Shown piece by piece: positions 41,468 to 50,912 of a stretch of 64,000 nt of DNA (the stretch's first letter is position 1; each line of letters begins with the position of its first letter). The translations under genes and the position numbers were made by a program. Source of the DNA: Rhizobium sophoriradicis (GTDB taxonomy: Bacteria > Pseudomonadota > Alphaproteobacteria > Rhizobiales > Rhizobiaceae); the NCBI RefSeq assembly GCF_003939025.1, contig NZ_RQIH01000006.1, positions 308,823 to 372,822 of the forward strand, given 5' to 3'. The notes below the pieces were generated by a model. It worked only from the letters and a program-made list of their open reading frames with translations, made no database searches and had not been told where the DNA came from.

Positions 41468-41474
41468 GAAAACA

Positions 41475-41529
41475 AAAGGCAGGCTCTATCGGCTGCCTTT
41501 CCCCGTCAAACAGCAGGCATATCGCCTGC
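41475..41529 (+). repeat. two small hairpins between rpoA and rplQ
   Basis: AAAGGCAG/CTGCCTTT (41475-41500) and GCAGGC/GCCTGC (41513-41529) sit within the 124-nt gap. The first ends in CTTTCCCC and may be a weak attenuator. Confidence 0.45.
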
Positions 41530-41591
41530 ATGTGCCAGGAAACGGCAGGCCCGGTAACGAAGTAAGGGCACTGCATTAAAGGAGAATAGCA

Positions 41592-42014
41592 ATGCGCCAC
41601 GCAAAGGCCGGCCGCAAGCTGAACAGAACCGCAAGCCACCGCAAGGCGATGTTCGCCAACATGGCGGCTTCGCTGATCACCCACGAGCAGATCGTCACGA
41701 CTCTGCCGAAGGCCAAGGAAATCCGTCCGATCGTCGAGAAGCTCGTCACGCTCGGCAAGCGCGGCGACCTGCACGCTCGCCGTCAGGCGATCTCGCAGAT
41801 CCGCGACGCCGCCGTCGTTTCGAAGCTGTTCGACACGATTGCAACGCGTTACGCCACCCGCAATGGCGGCTACCTGCGCATTATGAAGGCCGGCTTCCGC
41901 CAGGGCGACAACGCCGCCATGGCCGTCATCGAATTCGTTGACCGCGACACCTACGCCAAGGGCGCCGCTGACAAGGCCCGCGTCGCTGCCGAAGAGCAGG
42001 CCGTCGCCGCTTAA
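41592..42014 (+). CDS. rplQ: 50S ribosomal protein L17
   Basis: 140 residues; lies near the tunnel exit. Starts [20 protein letters not shown] and contains the family's [20 protein letters not shown] segment. Last gene of the alpha operon; a strong terminator follows. Confidence 0.98.
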   Translation: MRHAKAGRKLNRTASHRKAMFANMAASLITHEQIVTTLPKAKEIRPIVEKLVTLGKRGDLHARRQAISQIRDAAVVSKLFDTIATRYATRNGGYLRIMKAGFRQGDNAAMAVIEFVDRDTYAKGAADKARVAAEEQAVAA

Positions 42015-42035
42015 TCTTCCGCTCCTGCGGAAACG

Positions 42036-42069
42036 AAACAGCCGGGCTGCAAAGCCCGGCTGTTTTCGT
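42036..42069 (+). terminator. Rho-independent terminator after rplQ
   Basis: AAACAGCCGGGCT (42036-42048) and AGCCCGGCTGTTT (42053-42065) form a perfect 13-bp stem with loop GCAA, ending in TTTTCG. It ends the ribosomal supercluster. Confidence 0.93.
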
Positions 42070-42185
42070 TGGTGCGGACGATGCGAGGAGGGGGCGTCGG
42101 TCCGGGCAGGTAACGCCTCGTTCGATCATTGGAAATTGGCACTTCAGCCGCAGCGGCGGCTGGGCTTGAGACAGGACAGGTTCAT

Positions 42186-42587
42186 TTGTCTGAAATCGTT
42201 CAAATCAGCTCTCGCCTACAGGTCCGTCGTCTCGCCGCCGTCCTTGTGGTGATCGCACTCGGGCTGGCGCTCAGGCGCTTTGGCTATGCGGCCGGTCTGC
42301 CCTTCGTCCTTGTCAAATATGGTGGGTCGGCGCTCTGGGGCGCAATGGTCTATCTGCTGGTGGCGCTGATTGTCGCCAGGCCAGGACCGGCTGTCATTGC
42401 CGTCATGGCGCTGTTCATCGCGATCTCGGTGGAATTATTCCGGCTCTACCACACGCCCTGGCTCGACGCGTTTCGACTGACCACAGCAGGCGCGCTGCTG
42501 CTCGGCCGCATCTTTTCCCCGTGGAACATTCTGGCCTACGCGGTTGGCATAGCGGCAGCGTACCTGTTCGATCCCGCACGCCGGTGA
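42186..42587 (+). CDS. DUF2809-family membrane protein
   Basis: About 133 residues from a TTG start preceded by GGACAGG; a longer frame from TTG 42129 is possible. Four hydrophobic helices are predicted. The segment GYAAGLPFVLVKYGGSALWGAMVY and the WLDAFRLTTAGALLLG region fit the DUF2809 family of small membrane proteins of unknown function. It sits alone, convergent with msrQ across 4 nt. Confidence 0.6.
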   Translation: MSEIVQISSRLQVRRLAAVLVVIALGLALRRFGYAAGLPFVLVKYGGSALWGAMVYLLVALIVARPGPAVIAVMALFIAISVELFRLYHTPWLDAFRLTTAGALLLGRIFSPWNILAYAVGIAAAYLFDPARR

Positions 42588-42591
42588 TCCC

Positions 42592-43248
42592 TTATGAAGC
42601 CGACGCCACAGCGCGATTGCGCGTCCGGCCCTGGGCCTTTTTCCGGCTGCGGGCGATCGGCCGCCAGGAGCGGTAGAGGATAAGGGCGATGATCAGCCCG
42701 ACATAGATATATTGCTCGAGATCGAGGATCTTGGTCGAAAGCGCGAAGTGCAGCGCCCCGCTGGCGGCGATGATGTAGACCAGACGATGCAGCCAGTTCC
42801 AGTTCGCGCCAAGGCGGCGGATCGAGAAATTGTTGGACGTCGCCGCCAGCGGAATAAGCATCGCCAGCGCCGCCATGCCGAACATGATGAAAGGGCGCTT
42901 CAGCACGTCGTTGATGACCGCTTGGATATCCATCGCCTGGTCGAGCACCATGTAGACGGTGAAATGCATCAGCGCGTAGTAGAAGGTCAAAAGCCCCAGC
43001 GCGCGGCGGTAGCGCAGATAGTTCCAGCCGAGAAGCTCGCGGATAGGCGAGACGGCAAGTGTTGCGATCAGGAACCGGATCGTCCAGATGCCGAGGAAGA
43101 GCTCGAAGGTCTTGACCGGATCGGCGCCGAGCTGATCGGTCGCGCCGAGATAGAAGGTCCAGGCGGCCGGCAGGAGACCGACGGCATAAAGCAGCCAGAC
43201 CGAGGCGGGTTGCCAGCGTTTCGGAATGGCGAGCGAAAAGTCCGCCAT
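42592..43248 (-). CDS. msrQ: heme-binding membrane subunit MsrQ
   Basis: 218-residue integral membrane protein of the ferric-reductase-like family that passes electrons from the quinone pool or flavins to MsrP. Six hydrophobic helices; likely heme-ligand histidines lie in LMHFTVYM, NWLHRLVYI and SGALHFAL. The start at MADFSLA shares one base with the msrP stop, so the two are translationally coupled. Formerly called yedZ. Confidence 0.9.
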   Translation of the reverse strand: MADFSLAIPKRWQPASVWLLYAVGLLPAAWTFYLGATDQLGADPVKTFELFLGIWTIRFLIATLAVSPIRELLGWNYLRYRRALGLLTFYYALMHFTVYMVLDQAMDIQAVINDVLKRPFIMFGMAALAMLIPLAATSNNFSIRRLGANWNWLHRLVYIIAASGALHFALSTKILDLEQYIYVGLIIALILYRSWRPIARSRKKAQGRTRNRAVASAS

Positions 43249-44195
43249 CAGAAGTTCGCCTTCAGGTCCATGCCGGCATAAAGGCTTGCCACCTCGTCGG
43301 CATAGCCGTTGAAGGGCAGGGTGGGGCGGCGGCTCGCGCCGAAGAAGCCGCTTTCGCCGATGCGCCTCTCGCTTGCCTGGCTCCAGCGCGGATGGTCGAC
43401 GGCAGGGTTGACGTTGGCATAGAAGCCGTATTCCTGCGGATTGGTCACCTGCCAGGTATTCTTCGGCTGCTGGTCGGTAAGGGTGATTCTGACGATCGAC
43501 TTGATGCCCTTGAAGCCGTATTTCCACGGCACGACGAGGCGGATCGGCGCGCCGTTCTGGTTCGGCAGCGTTTCGCCATAGAGCCCGACGGCAAGCAGCG
43601 TCAGCGGATGGCGCGCTTCGTCGAGCCGCAGGCCCTCGACATAAGGCCAGTCAAGCGACTGGAAGAAACCCTTCTGCCCCGGCATCTCTTCCGGACGGAC
43701 GACGGTTTCGAAGGCGACATATTTGGCGCTGCCGAGCGGCTCGACTTTGTCGAGCAGCGATGCCAGCGGAAAGCCGTCCCAGGGAATGACCATCGACCAG
43801 GCCTCGACGCAGCGCATCCGATAGGTGCGTTCCTCGATCGGGAATTCCTTGATCAGCGCCTCGAGGTCGAAGGTGCCAGGCTTGTTGACCATGCCGTCGA
43901 CCTTGACCGTCCAGGGCAGCGGCTTGAAATCGCCGGAATTTGCCGCAGGGTCACCCTTGTCGAGGCCGAACTCATAGAAATTGTTGTAGGTGGTGACGTC
44001 CTTGATCGGCGTCGGCTTCTCGTCGACCTTATACTTGCTCTCGACGGCAGAAAGGGCGGCCGCACTCGCCTTGCCGGCGCCGTAAAGCGCCATGGCGCCG
44101 AGCGCTGCAGCACCGAGGAATTCCCGCCGGCGCATATAGATCTGGCGCGGCGTGATCTCCGACGACGCGATCTTCGGGGGGCGATAGCTTGGCAT
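43248..44195 (-). CDS. msrP: periplasmic methionine sulfoxide reductase catalytic subunit MsrP
   Basis: 315-residue molybdoenzyme that repairs oxidised methionine in periplasmic proteins. It has a twin-arginine signal ([20 protein letters not shown], residues 22-41) and the cysteine that ligates molybdopterin, C129 in [16 protein letters not shown]. It is the first gene of the msrPQ pair, divergent from ilvD. Formerly yedY. Confidence 0.93.
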   Translation of the reverse strand: MPSYRPPKIASSEITPRQIYMRRREFLGAAALGAMALYGAGKASAAALSAVESKYKVDEKPTPIKDVTTYNNFYEFGLDKGDPAANSGDFKPLPWTVKVDGMVNKPGTFDLEALIKEFPIEERTYRMRCVEAWSMVIPWDGFPLASLLDKVEPLGSAKYVAFETVVRPEEMPGQKGFFQSLDWPYVEGLRLDEARHPLTLLAVGLYGETLPNQNGAPIRLVVPWKYGFKGIKSIVRITLTDQQPKNTWQVTNPQEYGFYANVNPAVDHPRWSQASERRIGESGFFGASRRPTLPFNGYADEVASLYAGMDLKANF

Positions 44196-44526
44196 GTCGA
44201 AACCTCCAGGGCGGATTTCTTGAATATAGTTCTTAAACGAACCGCCCGCATGTTCGGATTAGCTATGCCTCGAATCTCGCCGACGGGAAGCCAATTTTTT
44301 GTGTTCGGCTGTGATGGAATAGGCTGTAACCAAAGCTCGCGCCGAACCGTATATCATCGATGGCGCTCGAGGTGCCTTCCCGGCAGCGTACCGGATTTGA
44401 CCTTGCCGGTAGTGACAGCCCCGGTCGATTGGATTAGGACAATTCCAAAAGGCAGCGTTCGCCCGGCCGGCAGGCTTCATGCCGTCGCTTCGCCTGACCA
44501 TTTCCGACACGTCGAGGAAGACACCG
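44196..44526. other. msrP-ilvD divergent intergenic region
   Basis: 331 nt with no supported gene. It must carry both promoters. The only clear element is the ilvD ribosome-binding site (GAGGAAG, about 44515). Short reverse-strand frames look like noise. Confidence 0.5.
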
Positions 44527-46365
44527 ATGCCAGCTTACCGTTCCAGAACCACGACCCACGGCCGCAACATGGCAGGCGCGCGCGGCCTTTGGCGCGCCAC
44601 GGGCATGAAGGATTCGGATTTCGGCAAGCCAATCATCGCGGTGGTGAATTCCTTCACCCAGTTCGTGCCCGGTCACGTGCACCTGAAGGACCTCGGCCAG
44701 CTCGTCGCCCGCGAAATCGAGGCGGCCGGCGGTGTCGCCAAGGAATTCAACACGATCGCCGTGGACGACGGCATCGCCATGGGCCATGACGGCATGCTCT
44801 ATTCGCTGCCGTCGCGCGAACTGATCGCCGATAGCGTCGAATACATGGTCAATGCCCATTGCGCCGACGCAATGGTCTGCATTTCCAACTGCGACAAGAT
44901 CACCCCCGGCATGCTGATGGCGTCACTGCGCCTCAATATCCCGACCGTCTTCGTCTCCGGCGGTCCGATGGAAGCGGGCAAGGTTGTGCTGCACGGCAAG
45001 ACCCACGCGCTCGATCTCGTCGATGCCATGGTCGCCGCCGCCGACGACAAGATCAGCGACGAGGATGTCCAGACGATCGAACGCTCGGCCTGTCCGACCT
45101 GCGGTTCCTGCTCCGGCATGTTCACCGCCAATTCGATGAACTGCCTGACGGAAGCGCTCGGCCTGTCGCTGCCCGGCAACGGCTCGACGCTCGCCACCCA
45201 TGCCGACCGCAAGCGCCTTTTCGTCGAGGCCGGCCATCTTATCGTCGATCTCGCCCGCCGTTATTATGAGCAGGACGACGTCAAGGCGCTGCCGCGCACC
45301 ATCGCCTCCAAGCAGGCCTTCGAGAACGCCATGGCGCTCGATATCGCCATGGGCGGTTCGACCAACACCGTCCTGCACATCCTGGCCGCCGCCCATGAAG
45401 GCGAGGTCGATTTCACCATGGCCGATATCGACGCGCTGTCGCGCCGCGTGCCGTGCCTTTCGAAGGTCGCGCCCGCCAAGAGCGACGTGCATATGGAAGA
45501 CGTGCACCGCGCCGGCGGCATCATGTCGATCCTCGGAGAGCTCGACAAGGGCGGCCTGCTGAACCGCGATTGCCCGACCGTCCATGCCGAGACGCTGGGC
45601 GACGCAATCGACCGCTGGGACATTACCCGCACCAACAGCGACACCGTCCGCAATTTCTATCGCGCAGCTCCGGGCGGCATCCCGACCCAGGTCGCTTTCA
45701 GCCAGGAAGCCCGCTGGGACGATCTCGACACGGATCGCCAGAACGGCGTCATCCGTTCGGTCGAGCATCCTTTCTCGAAAGACGGCGGTCTTGCCGTGCT
45801 TAAGGGCAATCTTGCGATCGACGGCTGCATCGTCAAGACGGCCGGCGTCGATGAATCGATCCTGAAATTCTCCGGCCCCGCCCGCGTTTTCGAAAGCCAG
45901 GACGCCTCCGTCAAGGCGATCCTCGCCAACGAGGTGAAGGCCGGCGATGTCGTCGTCATCCGCTATGAGGGCCCGAAGGGCGGCCCCGGCATGCAGGAAA
46001 TGCTCTATCCGACGAGCTATCTGAAGTCGAAGGGCCTCGGCAAGGCCTGCGCGCTGATCACCGACGGCCGCTTTTCCGGCGGCACCTCCGGCCTTTCGAT
46101 CGGCCATGTCTCGCCGGAAGCGGCGAATGGCGGCACGATCGGCCTGGTCCGCGAGGGCGACATGATCGACATCGACATCCCGAACCGCACCATCAGCCTG
46201 CGCGTCGGCGAGGCCGAACTTGCCGCCCGCCGCGCCGAGCAGGACGGCAAGGGCTGGCATCCCACAGAAGTCCGCAAGCGCAATGTCACCACGGCGCTCA
46301 AGGCCTATGCCGCTTTCGCAACAAGCGCCGACCGCGGCGCCGTGCGCGACCTGAACGCCCGCTAA
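44527..46365 (+). CDS. ilvD: dihydroxy-acid dehydratase
   Basis: 612 residues; dehydrates 2,3-dihydroxy acids in valine, isoleucine and leucine synthesis. The iron-sulfur cluster cysteines lie in [12 protein letters not shown] and [17 protein letters not shown]; the C-terminal [16 protein letters not shown] is also typical. The start at [12 protein letters not shown] is chosen for its ribosome-binding site; 16 upstream codons are open but lack similarity. Confidence 0.96.
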   Translation: MPAYRSRTTTHGRNMAGARGLWRATGMKDSDFGKPIIAVVNSFTQFVPGHVHLKDLGQLVAREIEAAGGVAKEFNTIAVDDGIAMGHDGMLYSLPSRELIADSVEYMVNAHCADAMVCISNCDKITPGMLMASLRLNIPTVFVSGGPMEAGKVVLHGKTHALDLVDAMVAAADDKISDEDVQTIERSACPTCGSCSGMFTANSMNCLTEALGLSLPGNGSTLATHADRKRLFVEAGHLIVDLARRYYEQDDVKALPRTIASKQAFENAMALDIAMGGSTNTVLHILAAAHEGEVDFTMADIDALSRRVPCLSKVAPAKSDVHMEDVHRAGGIMSILGELDKGGLLNRDCPTVHAETLGDAIDRWDITRTNSDTVRNFYRAAPGGIPTQVAFSQEARWDDLDTDRQNGVIRSVEHPFSKDGGLAVLKGNLAIDGCIVKTAGVDESILKFSGPARVFESQDASVKAILANEVKAGDVVVIRYEGPKGGPGMQEMLYPTSYLKSKGLGKACALITDGRFSGGTSGLSIGHVSPEAANGGTIGLVREGDMIDIDIPNRTISLRVGEAELAARRAEQDGKGWHPTEVRKRNVTTALKAYAAFATSADRGAVRDLNAR

Positions 46366-46393
46366 GAGCCAGCTGCTCTGCCGACCGGCCGCT

Positions 46394-46747
46394 TCAAAGC
46401 GGCCGGTTGATGTTTTTATAACTCTCGCCGAGCTGCTTCATCCGCTCGTCATAGGCCGCCTTGATACAGGCCGCATCTGCCCCGCATTCCTGCCGCTTCT
46501 TCAGCCAGGCCGTCTGTTCGTCCTGCAATGTTCCGCGCGAGCCCATGGCCATCAGCCCGGAGAGCAGCTCGAAGGTCGTGACCATCCTGACATCGGCATC
46601 GTTGAGTGCCCGGTTGTCACAGATTGCTTTTTCGTCCGGCTTCAATTCTTTCGCATCGCAATCGAAGCTCGCCGCCTTGGCCATCTCCGATCCCGAAGTG
46701 AGGATCGCCAGGCCAAGGGCCATCGTCATCGCTTTTTTTGCCATCAT
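46394..46747 (-). CDS. LprI/DUF1311-like secreted protein
   Basis: About 117 residues. A signal peptide (MMAKKAMTMALGLAILTSGSEMAKA) precedes a small four-cysteine domain: FDCDAK, KAICDN, RQECGAD, ACIKAAY, with the WLKKRQECG pattern of LprI-like (DUF1311) lysozyme-inhibitor proteins. The lysozyme link comes from the family and is unproven here. A longer start at 46771 is possible. It probably shares a transcript with the DUF1232 gene upstream. Confidence 0.65.
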   Translation of the reverse strand: MMAKKAMTMALGLAILTSGSEMAKAASFDCDAKELKPDEKAICDNRALNDADVRMVTTFELLSGLMAMGSRGTLQDEQTAWLKKRQECGADAACIKAAYDERMKQLGESYKNINRPL

Positions 46748-46770
46748 TCCTATGTTCCTGTTGCCGCCCA

Positions 46771-47151
46771 TCAGGCCAGCTGGCGCAATGCCAGAGCCAG
46801 GAAGATGATGCAGGCGAGCCAGACGGCAAGCATGAAGATCAACCCGCCTCGCCCGGAGGGACGCTCGAGGCGCCTTGACGCTTCCACACGCAGCTCGCTC
46901 ATCACATCAGCCGGAACAAGCCGTATCGCCAGCAGGATGCCGAGCGGCACGATGACGAGATCGTCGAGATAGCCGAGCACGGGAATGAAATCGGGGATGA
47001 GATCGACCGGCGACAGCGCATAGGCCGCAACGGCGCCCGCAACCGCCTTCGCATACCACGGCACCCTGGCATCGCGCGCAGCAAGCCACAGGGCGACGAT
47101 GTCACGCTTCAGTGACTTCGACCAGATTTTGGCTTTGGATATCAGTTGCAT
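46771..47151 (-). CDS. DUF1232 (YkvA-like) membrane protein
   Basis: 126 residues. The signature AAYALSPVDLIPDFIPVLGYLDD is the hallmark of the DUF1232/YkvA family, and a C-terminal transmembrane helix (LIFMLAVWLACIIFLALAL) follows. Function unknown. Its stop meets the next gene (LprI-like), giving a likely two-gene operon. Confidence 0.85.
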   Translation of the reverse strand: MQLISKAKIWSKSLKRDIVALWLAARDARVPWYAKAVAGAVAAYALSPVDLIPDFIPVLGYLDDLVIVPLGILLAIRLVPADVMSELRVEASRRLERPSGRGGLIFMLAVWLACIIFLALALRQLA

Positions 47152-47323
47152 GGCCAGTCTTCCTGAATCGTATTCTCAAAGGCCTGAAGCAAAATCTCCT
47201 GAGGCCCCGACTGCCTTATTCTTCCATGCTTCCGCCCTCTTTCCTTTTTAGCGTCGGGTCGCAAAACAGGGCGATTTCAGGCCGGTTCGGCCTAAAATCT
47301 GAACCCTGTTCGCAATTGAATAG

Positions 47324-47377
47324 TTAGAGCATGATGTCGTTTGAAAACCGCTCACACTTTTCGGCATCATGCTCTAA
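47324..47377. repeat. rhizobial palindromic intergenic repeat
   Basis: TTAGAGCATGATG (47324-47336) and CATCATGCTCTAA (47365-47377) are perfect 13-bp inverted arms around a 28-nt centre containing GTTTGAAAACCGCTC. I recall this element as present in many copies between genes of Rhizobium and Agrobacterium. It lies 34 nt before the protease start. Confidence 0.8.
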
Positions 47378-47410
47378 AACGTTGCTCAAGAGGATTCAAA
47401 AGGGATAATC

Positions 47411-48814
47411 ATGCAAGGCCCGTTCAAACACGCCTCCGTTTCGCTGCTCGCTCTGACGCTGTTTCTGCCAGCCGCGGCTTACGCACAGACGGCAAAGACG
47501 GTGCCCGAGAGCCAGATGCAGATGCAGCTCTCCTTCGCGCCGCTCGTCAAGCAGACATCGGGCGCTGTCGTCAATGTCTATGCGGAAAAGACCATCCAGC
47601 GTCAGTCGCCCTTTGCCGGTGATCCCTTCTTCGAGCAGTTTTTCGGCCAGCAGATGCCGAACCGCTCGGAAAAGCAGTCCTCGCTCGGCTCGGGCGTCAT
47701 CGTCGAGGCGAACGGCACCGTCGTCACCAACAATCACGTCGTCGAAGGCGCCGATGATATCAAGGTGGCGCTGCCGGATGGCCGCGAATTCCCTTGCAAG
47801 GTGGTGCTGCGTGACGACCGCGTCGATCTCGCCGTGCTGAAGATCGACAGCAAGGAGAGCTTCCCGGCGCTGCCGATCGGTAATTCCGACGCGGTCGAGG
47901 TCGGTGATCTCGTGCTGGCGATCGGCAATCCCTTCGGCGTCGGCCAAACGGTGACGAACGGCATTGTCTCGGCGCTTGCCCGCAACCAGGTGGTCAGGAA
48001 TGAGTTCGGCTTCTTCATCCAGACCGATGCCTCGATCAATCCCGGCAATTCCGGCGGCGCGCTGATGAACATGAAAGGCGAGCTGATCGGCATCAACACG
48101 GCGATCTTCTCGCGCGGCGGCGGCTCGAACGGCATCGGCTTCGCCATCCCCGCCAATCTCGTCAAGGTCTTCCTCGCCTCGGCCGATGCCGGCGTCAAAT
48201 CATTCGAGCGGCCCTATGTCGGCGCGAGCTTCGATGCCGTGACCTCGGAAGTGGCTGAGGCGCTGGGGCTCAACAAGGCGCGCGGTGCGCTCGTCGTGAA
48301 GGTCTCGGAAGGCGGCCCGGCCGCCAAGGCCGGGCTGAAGGCCGGCGAAATTGTCACCGCCGTCGACGGGATTTCCGTCGAACATCCGGATGCGCTGCTC
48401 TACCGGCTGACCACGGCCGGTCTCGGCAAGTCGGTCAAACTCACCGTCGTCGAGAATGGCCGCGAGCAACAACTGTCGCTGACGCTCGATCGCGCCCCGG
48501 AAACCTCGCCGCGAGATCAGCGCACGATCGGCGGGCGTACCCCCTTCAGCGGCGCTGTCGTCGAGAACCTGTCGCCGCGGGTGGCCGACGAGCTTCGCAT
48601 GCCGCCCGAGTCGGCCGGTGTCGTGGTCTCCGACGTGAAGGAGGGGTCGCCCGCCGCCCGTCTCGGTTTCGAGCCGAAGGACATCATCGTCTCGATCAAC
48701 GGCACCGATGTGAATACCACCAGCGAACTTTCCGAGATCGCTGAGAGCGACCCCGGGCTCTGGCGGGTGGAGATCGAGCGTGATGGTCAGCGCATACGGC
48801 AGTTCTTCCGATGA
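47411..48814 (+). CDS. periplasmic HtrA/Deg-family serine protease
   Basis: 467 residues. Signal peptide ending YAQTAK, then a trypsin-like domain with complete triad: H109 (VTNNHVVEG), D139 (DRVDLAVL), S214 (NPGNSGGAL), then two PDZ domains (about 255-350 and 375-465). Such proteases degrade or refold damaged periplasmic proteins. Which Deg paralogue it is cannot be settled from sequence alone. The stop overlaps the rarA start by 4 nt. Confidence 0.93.
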   Translation: MQGPFKHASVSLLALTLFLPAAAYAQTAKTVPESQMQMQLSFAPLVKQTSGAVVNVYAEKTIQRQSPFAGDPFFEQFFGQQMPNRSEKQSSLGSGVIVEANGTVVTNNHVVEGADDIKVALPDGREFPCKVVLRDDRVDLAVLKIDSKESFPALPIGNSDAVEVGDLVLAIGNPFGVGQTVTNGIVSALARNQVVRNEFGFFIQTDASINPGNSGGALMNMKGELIGINTAIFSRGGGSNGIGFAIPANLVKVFLASADAGVKSFERPYVGASFDAVTSEVAEALGLNKARGALVVKVSEGGPAAKAGLKAGEIVTAVDGISVEHPDALLYRLTTAGLGKSVKLTVVENGREQQLSLTLDRAPETSPRDQRTIGGRTPFSGAVVENLSPRVADELRMPPESAGVVVSDVKEGSPAARLGFEPKDIIVSINGTDVNTTSELSEIAESDPGLWRVEIERDGQRIRQFFR

Positions 48815-50127
48815 GCAATGATCTCTTCGCGCCGCGTGTTCCGGAGGAGGTCGCCGCCAGGCGGCCGCTTGCCGACCGGCTGCGGCCGAAGACGCTCGCC
48901 GATGTCACCGGTCAGGACCATCTGACCGGTGAGGATGGCGTACTGAAACGAATGATCGAGAGCGGTTCGCTCGGCTCTATGATCTTCTGGGGCCCGCCCG
49001 GCACCGGCAAGACGACGGTGGCGCGTCTGCTTTCGGGTGAGGCCGGGCTGGCCTTCGAGCAGATATCGGCGATCTTTTCCGGTGTCGCCGATCTGAAGAA
49101 GGTGTTCGAGGCGGCCCGCATGCGCCGCATGGACGGCCGCCAGACGCTGCTCTTCGTCGACGAGATCCATCGGTTCAACCGCGCCCAGCAGGACAGTTTC
49201 CTGCCTGTTATGGAGGACGGCACCGTCATCCTCGTCGGCGCCACCACCGAAAACCCGTCCTTTGAGCTCAACGCCGCTCTTTTGTCGCGCGCCCGCGTCC
49301 TGACCTTCAAATCGCATGACGAGGAGAGCCTGGAGGAATTGCTGAAGCGCGCCGAGGCGATCGAGCAGAAGCCGCTGCCGCTGGTGGAAGAGGCACGTGC
49401 CAGCCTGATCCGCATGGCCGACGGCGATGGCCGCGCGGTGCTGACGCTCGCTGAAGAGGTCTGGCGCGCCGCCCGCGAGGGCGAGAGTTTCGATACCGAA
49501 GGCCTGACGCGCATCGTCCAGCGCCGCGCCCCGGTCTATGACAAGGCGCAGGACGGCCATTACAATCTGATCTCGGCACTGCATAAATCCGTTCGCGGCT
49601 CGGATCCCGATGCCGCGCTCTATTATCTCGCCCGCATGTTCGATGCCGGCGAGGATCCGCTCTATCTCGGCCGGCGGCTGGTTCGTATGGCGGTCGAGGA
49701 TATCGGCCTTGCCGATCCGCAGGCGCTGGTGATCTGCAACGCCGCCAAGGATGCCTATGACTATCTAGGCTCTCCGGAAGGGGAGCTGGCGCTCGCTCAG
49801 GCCTGCGTCTATCTCGCCACCGCGCCGAAATCCAATGCCGTCTATACTGCCTTCAAGGCGGCAAGCCAAGCCGCCAAGCAGAACGGCTCGCTGCTGCCGC
49901 CGAAGCACATCCTCAATGCGCCGACCAAGCTGATGAAGGGCGAAGGTTACGGCGAAGGATATCGCTACGACCATGACGAGCCGGACGCTTTTTCCGGCCA
50001 GGACTATTTTCCGGAAAAAATGGGCCGGCAGACCTTCTACGACCCGCCGGAGCGCGGGTTTGAACGTGAGATTCGCAAGCGGCTGGAATGGTGGGCGAAG
50101 CTTCGCAAGGAGCGCAATCCGCGCTGA
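48811..50127 (+). CDS. rarA: replication-associated recombination protein A (RarA/MgsA)
   Basis: 438-residue AAA+ ATPase of the RarA/WRNIP1 family, which acts at stalled replication forks. Walker A GPPGTGKTT (61-69), Walker B LLFVDEIHRFN (113-123), sensor 1 GATTENPSFELN, and the C-terminal tetramerisation part with YAPKSNAVY-like sequence (TAPKSNAVYTAFKAA). It starts inside the protease stop codon, so it is translationally coupled. Confidence 0.94.
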   Translation: MSNDLFAPRVPEEVAARRPLADRLRPKTLADVTGQDHLTGEDGVLKRMIESGSLGSMIFWGPPGTGKTTVARLLSGEAGLAFEQISAIFSGVADLKKVFEAARMRRMDGRQTLLFVDEIHRFNRAQQDSFLPVMEDGTVILVGATTENPSFELNAALLSRARVLTFKSHDEESLEELLKRAEAIEQKPLPLVEEARASLIRMADGDGRAVLTLAEEVWRAAREGESFDTEGLTRIVQRRAPVYDKAQDGHYNLISALHKSVRGSDPDAALYYLARMFDAGEDPLYLGRRLVRMAVEDIGLADPQALVICNAAKDAYDYLGSPEGELALAQACVYLATAPKSNAVYTAFKAASQAAKQNGSLLPPKHILNAPTKLMKGEGYGEGYRYDHDEPDAFSGQDYFPEKMGRQTFYDPPERGFEREIRKRLEWWAKLRKERNPR

Positions 50128-50139
50128 GCCGCCTCAATC

Positions 50140-50451
50140 TCACGAAGGGCGCGGCGTCTTCTGATTGGCTGGCGCGGCGATCACCTTGACGGCGGATTCC
50201 GCCAACCCGTGATGACCTTCCATGTCGACGACGACATGCCAGTGGCCGCTTTCCGGGACGGCGATCTTGACCGGCGATTTGCGTGCGACGCCGCCGATAT
50301 ATTTGAAATCGAGAACTTCGGTGAAGCGCTGGAAATTCGGCGCCGTCATCAGCCGCACATTGTTTACCGCATTCAACGACACCTCGACGATCGTTCCGGC
50401 GCGTTGTTCCTTAAGATCGTAATGGGTGAAGCGGAAATTCGGTTTCGGCAT
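50140..50451 (-). CDS. DUF1883-family protein
   Basis: 103 residues from MPKPNFRFTHYDLKEQ. The opening FRFTHYDLKEQRAGTIVEV, NVRLMTAPNFQRF and GHWHVVVDMEGHHG fit DUF1883, a small beta-rich domain of unknown function. No signal peptide. It is convergent with rarA. The ribosome-binding site is weak and the frame remains open upstream, so the start is uncertain. Confidence 0.75.
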   Translation of the reverse strand: MPKPNFRFTHYDLKEQRAGTIVEVSLNAVNNVRLMTAPNFQRFTEVLDFKYIGGVARKSPVKIAVPESGHWHVVVDMEGHHGLAESAVKVIAAPANQKTPRPS

Positions 50452-50912
50452 CGGTCTCGCGGCATCTGAAGTCTCTGCGCGAGATTTTACCAGCACGCCG
50501 GTTAAAGAAAAGTTGGAAATCGGCCATTCCGCCAATCGGCGTGTTGCCTGCGCGGAACCGTGCGGAAGGGCTCAGAGCGCAGCGTAGACGATGTAAAGTT
50601 CGACGCCGGAGCAGAACGCTGAAGACGATCAGCACCCAGGCGGTGCGCTTTTCACGCATCTGCCGGCTGCCGCGCCTGATCCTGCGTGGACGGAGAGGGT
50701 GGAAGGCGAAGGACGGAATATTTCGCATGGCATTTGACCCTTGCAATGATGCCGCGAGTCTACTGCCGGCCGCGATAGGAAATCCATTCGGGGCGAGGGG
50801 CGAAAATATAGAAATGGCATAAAGGCGGTTTGCACAAATTTCGAAACAGAGTGTCGGAAAATGATGGCCACTGCCGTCCTTGCGGTATCGATCCAAACCG
50901 GGAGCAAGGAAC
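50452..50912. other. intergenic region, possible broken micro-gene
   Basis: 461 nt with no intact convincing gene. On the reverse strand an ATG near 50727 has AAGGG upstream and leads to a basic N-terminus and the hydrophobic TAWVLIVFS; a one-base shift there would join it to FCSGVELYIVYAAL and a stop at 50572-50574. This could be a broken ~50-residue membrane peptide gene, but it may be chance. Confidence 0.3.

Noticed and set aside
39246..42014. Absence of rpmJ, infA and rpsD from the spc/alpha region
   Set aside because: Normal for alphaproteobacteria, where these genes lie elsewhere; not evidence of loss.
44259..44510. Reverse-strand frame in the msrP-ilvD gap
   Set aside because: No start signal or family resemblance; composition resembles non-coding DNA.
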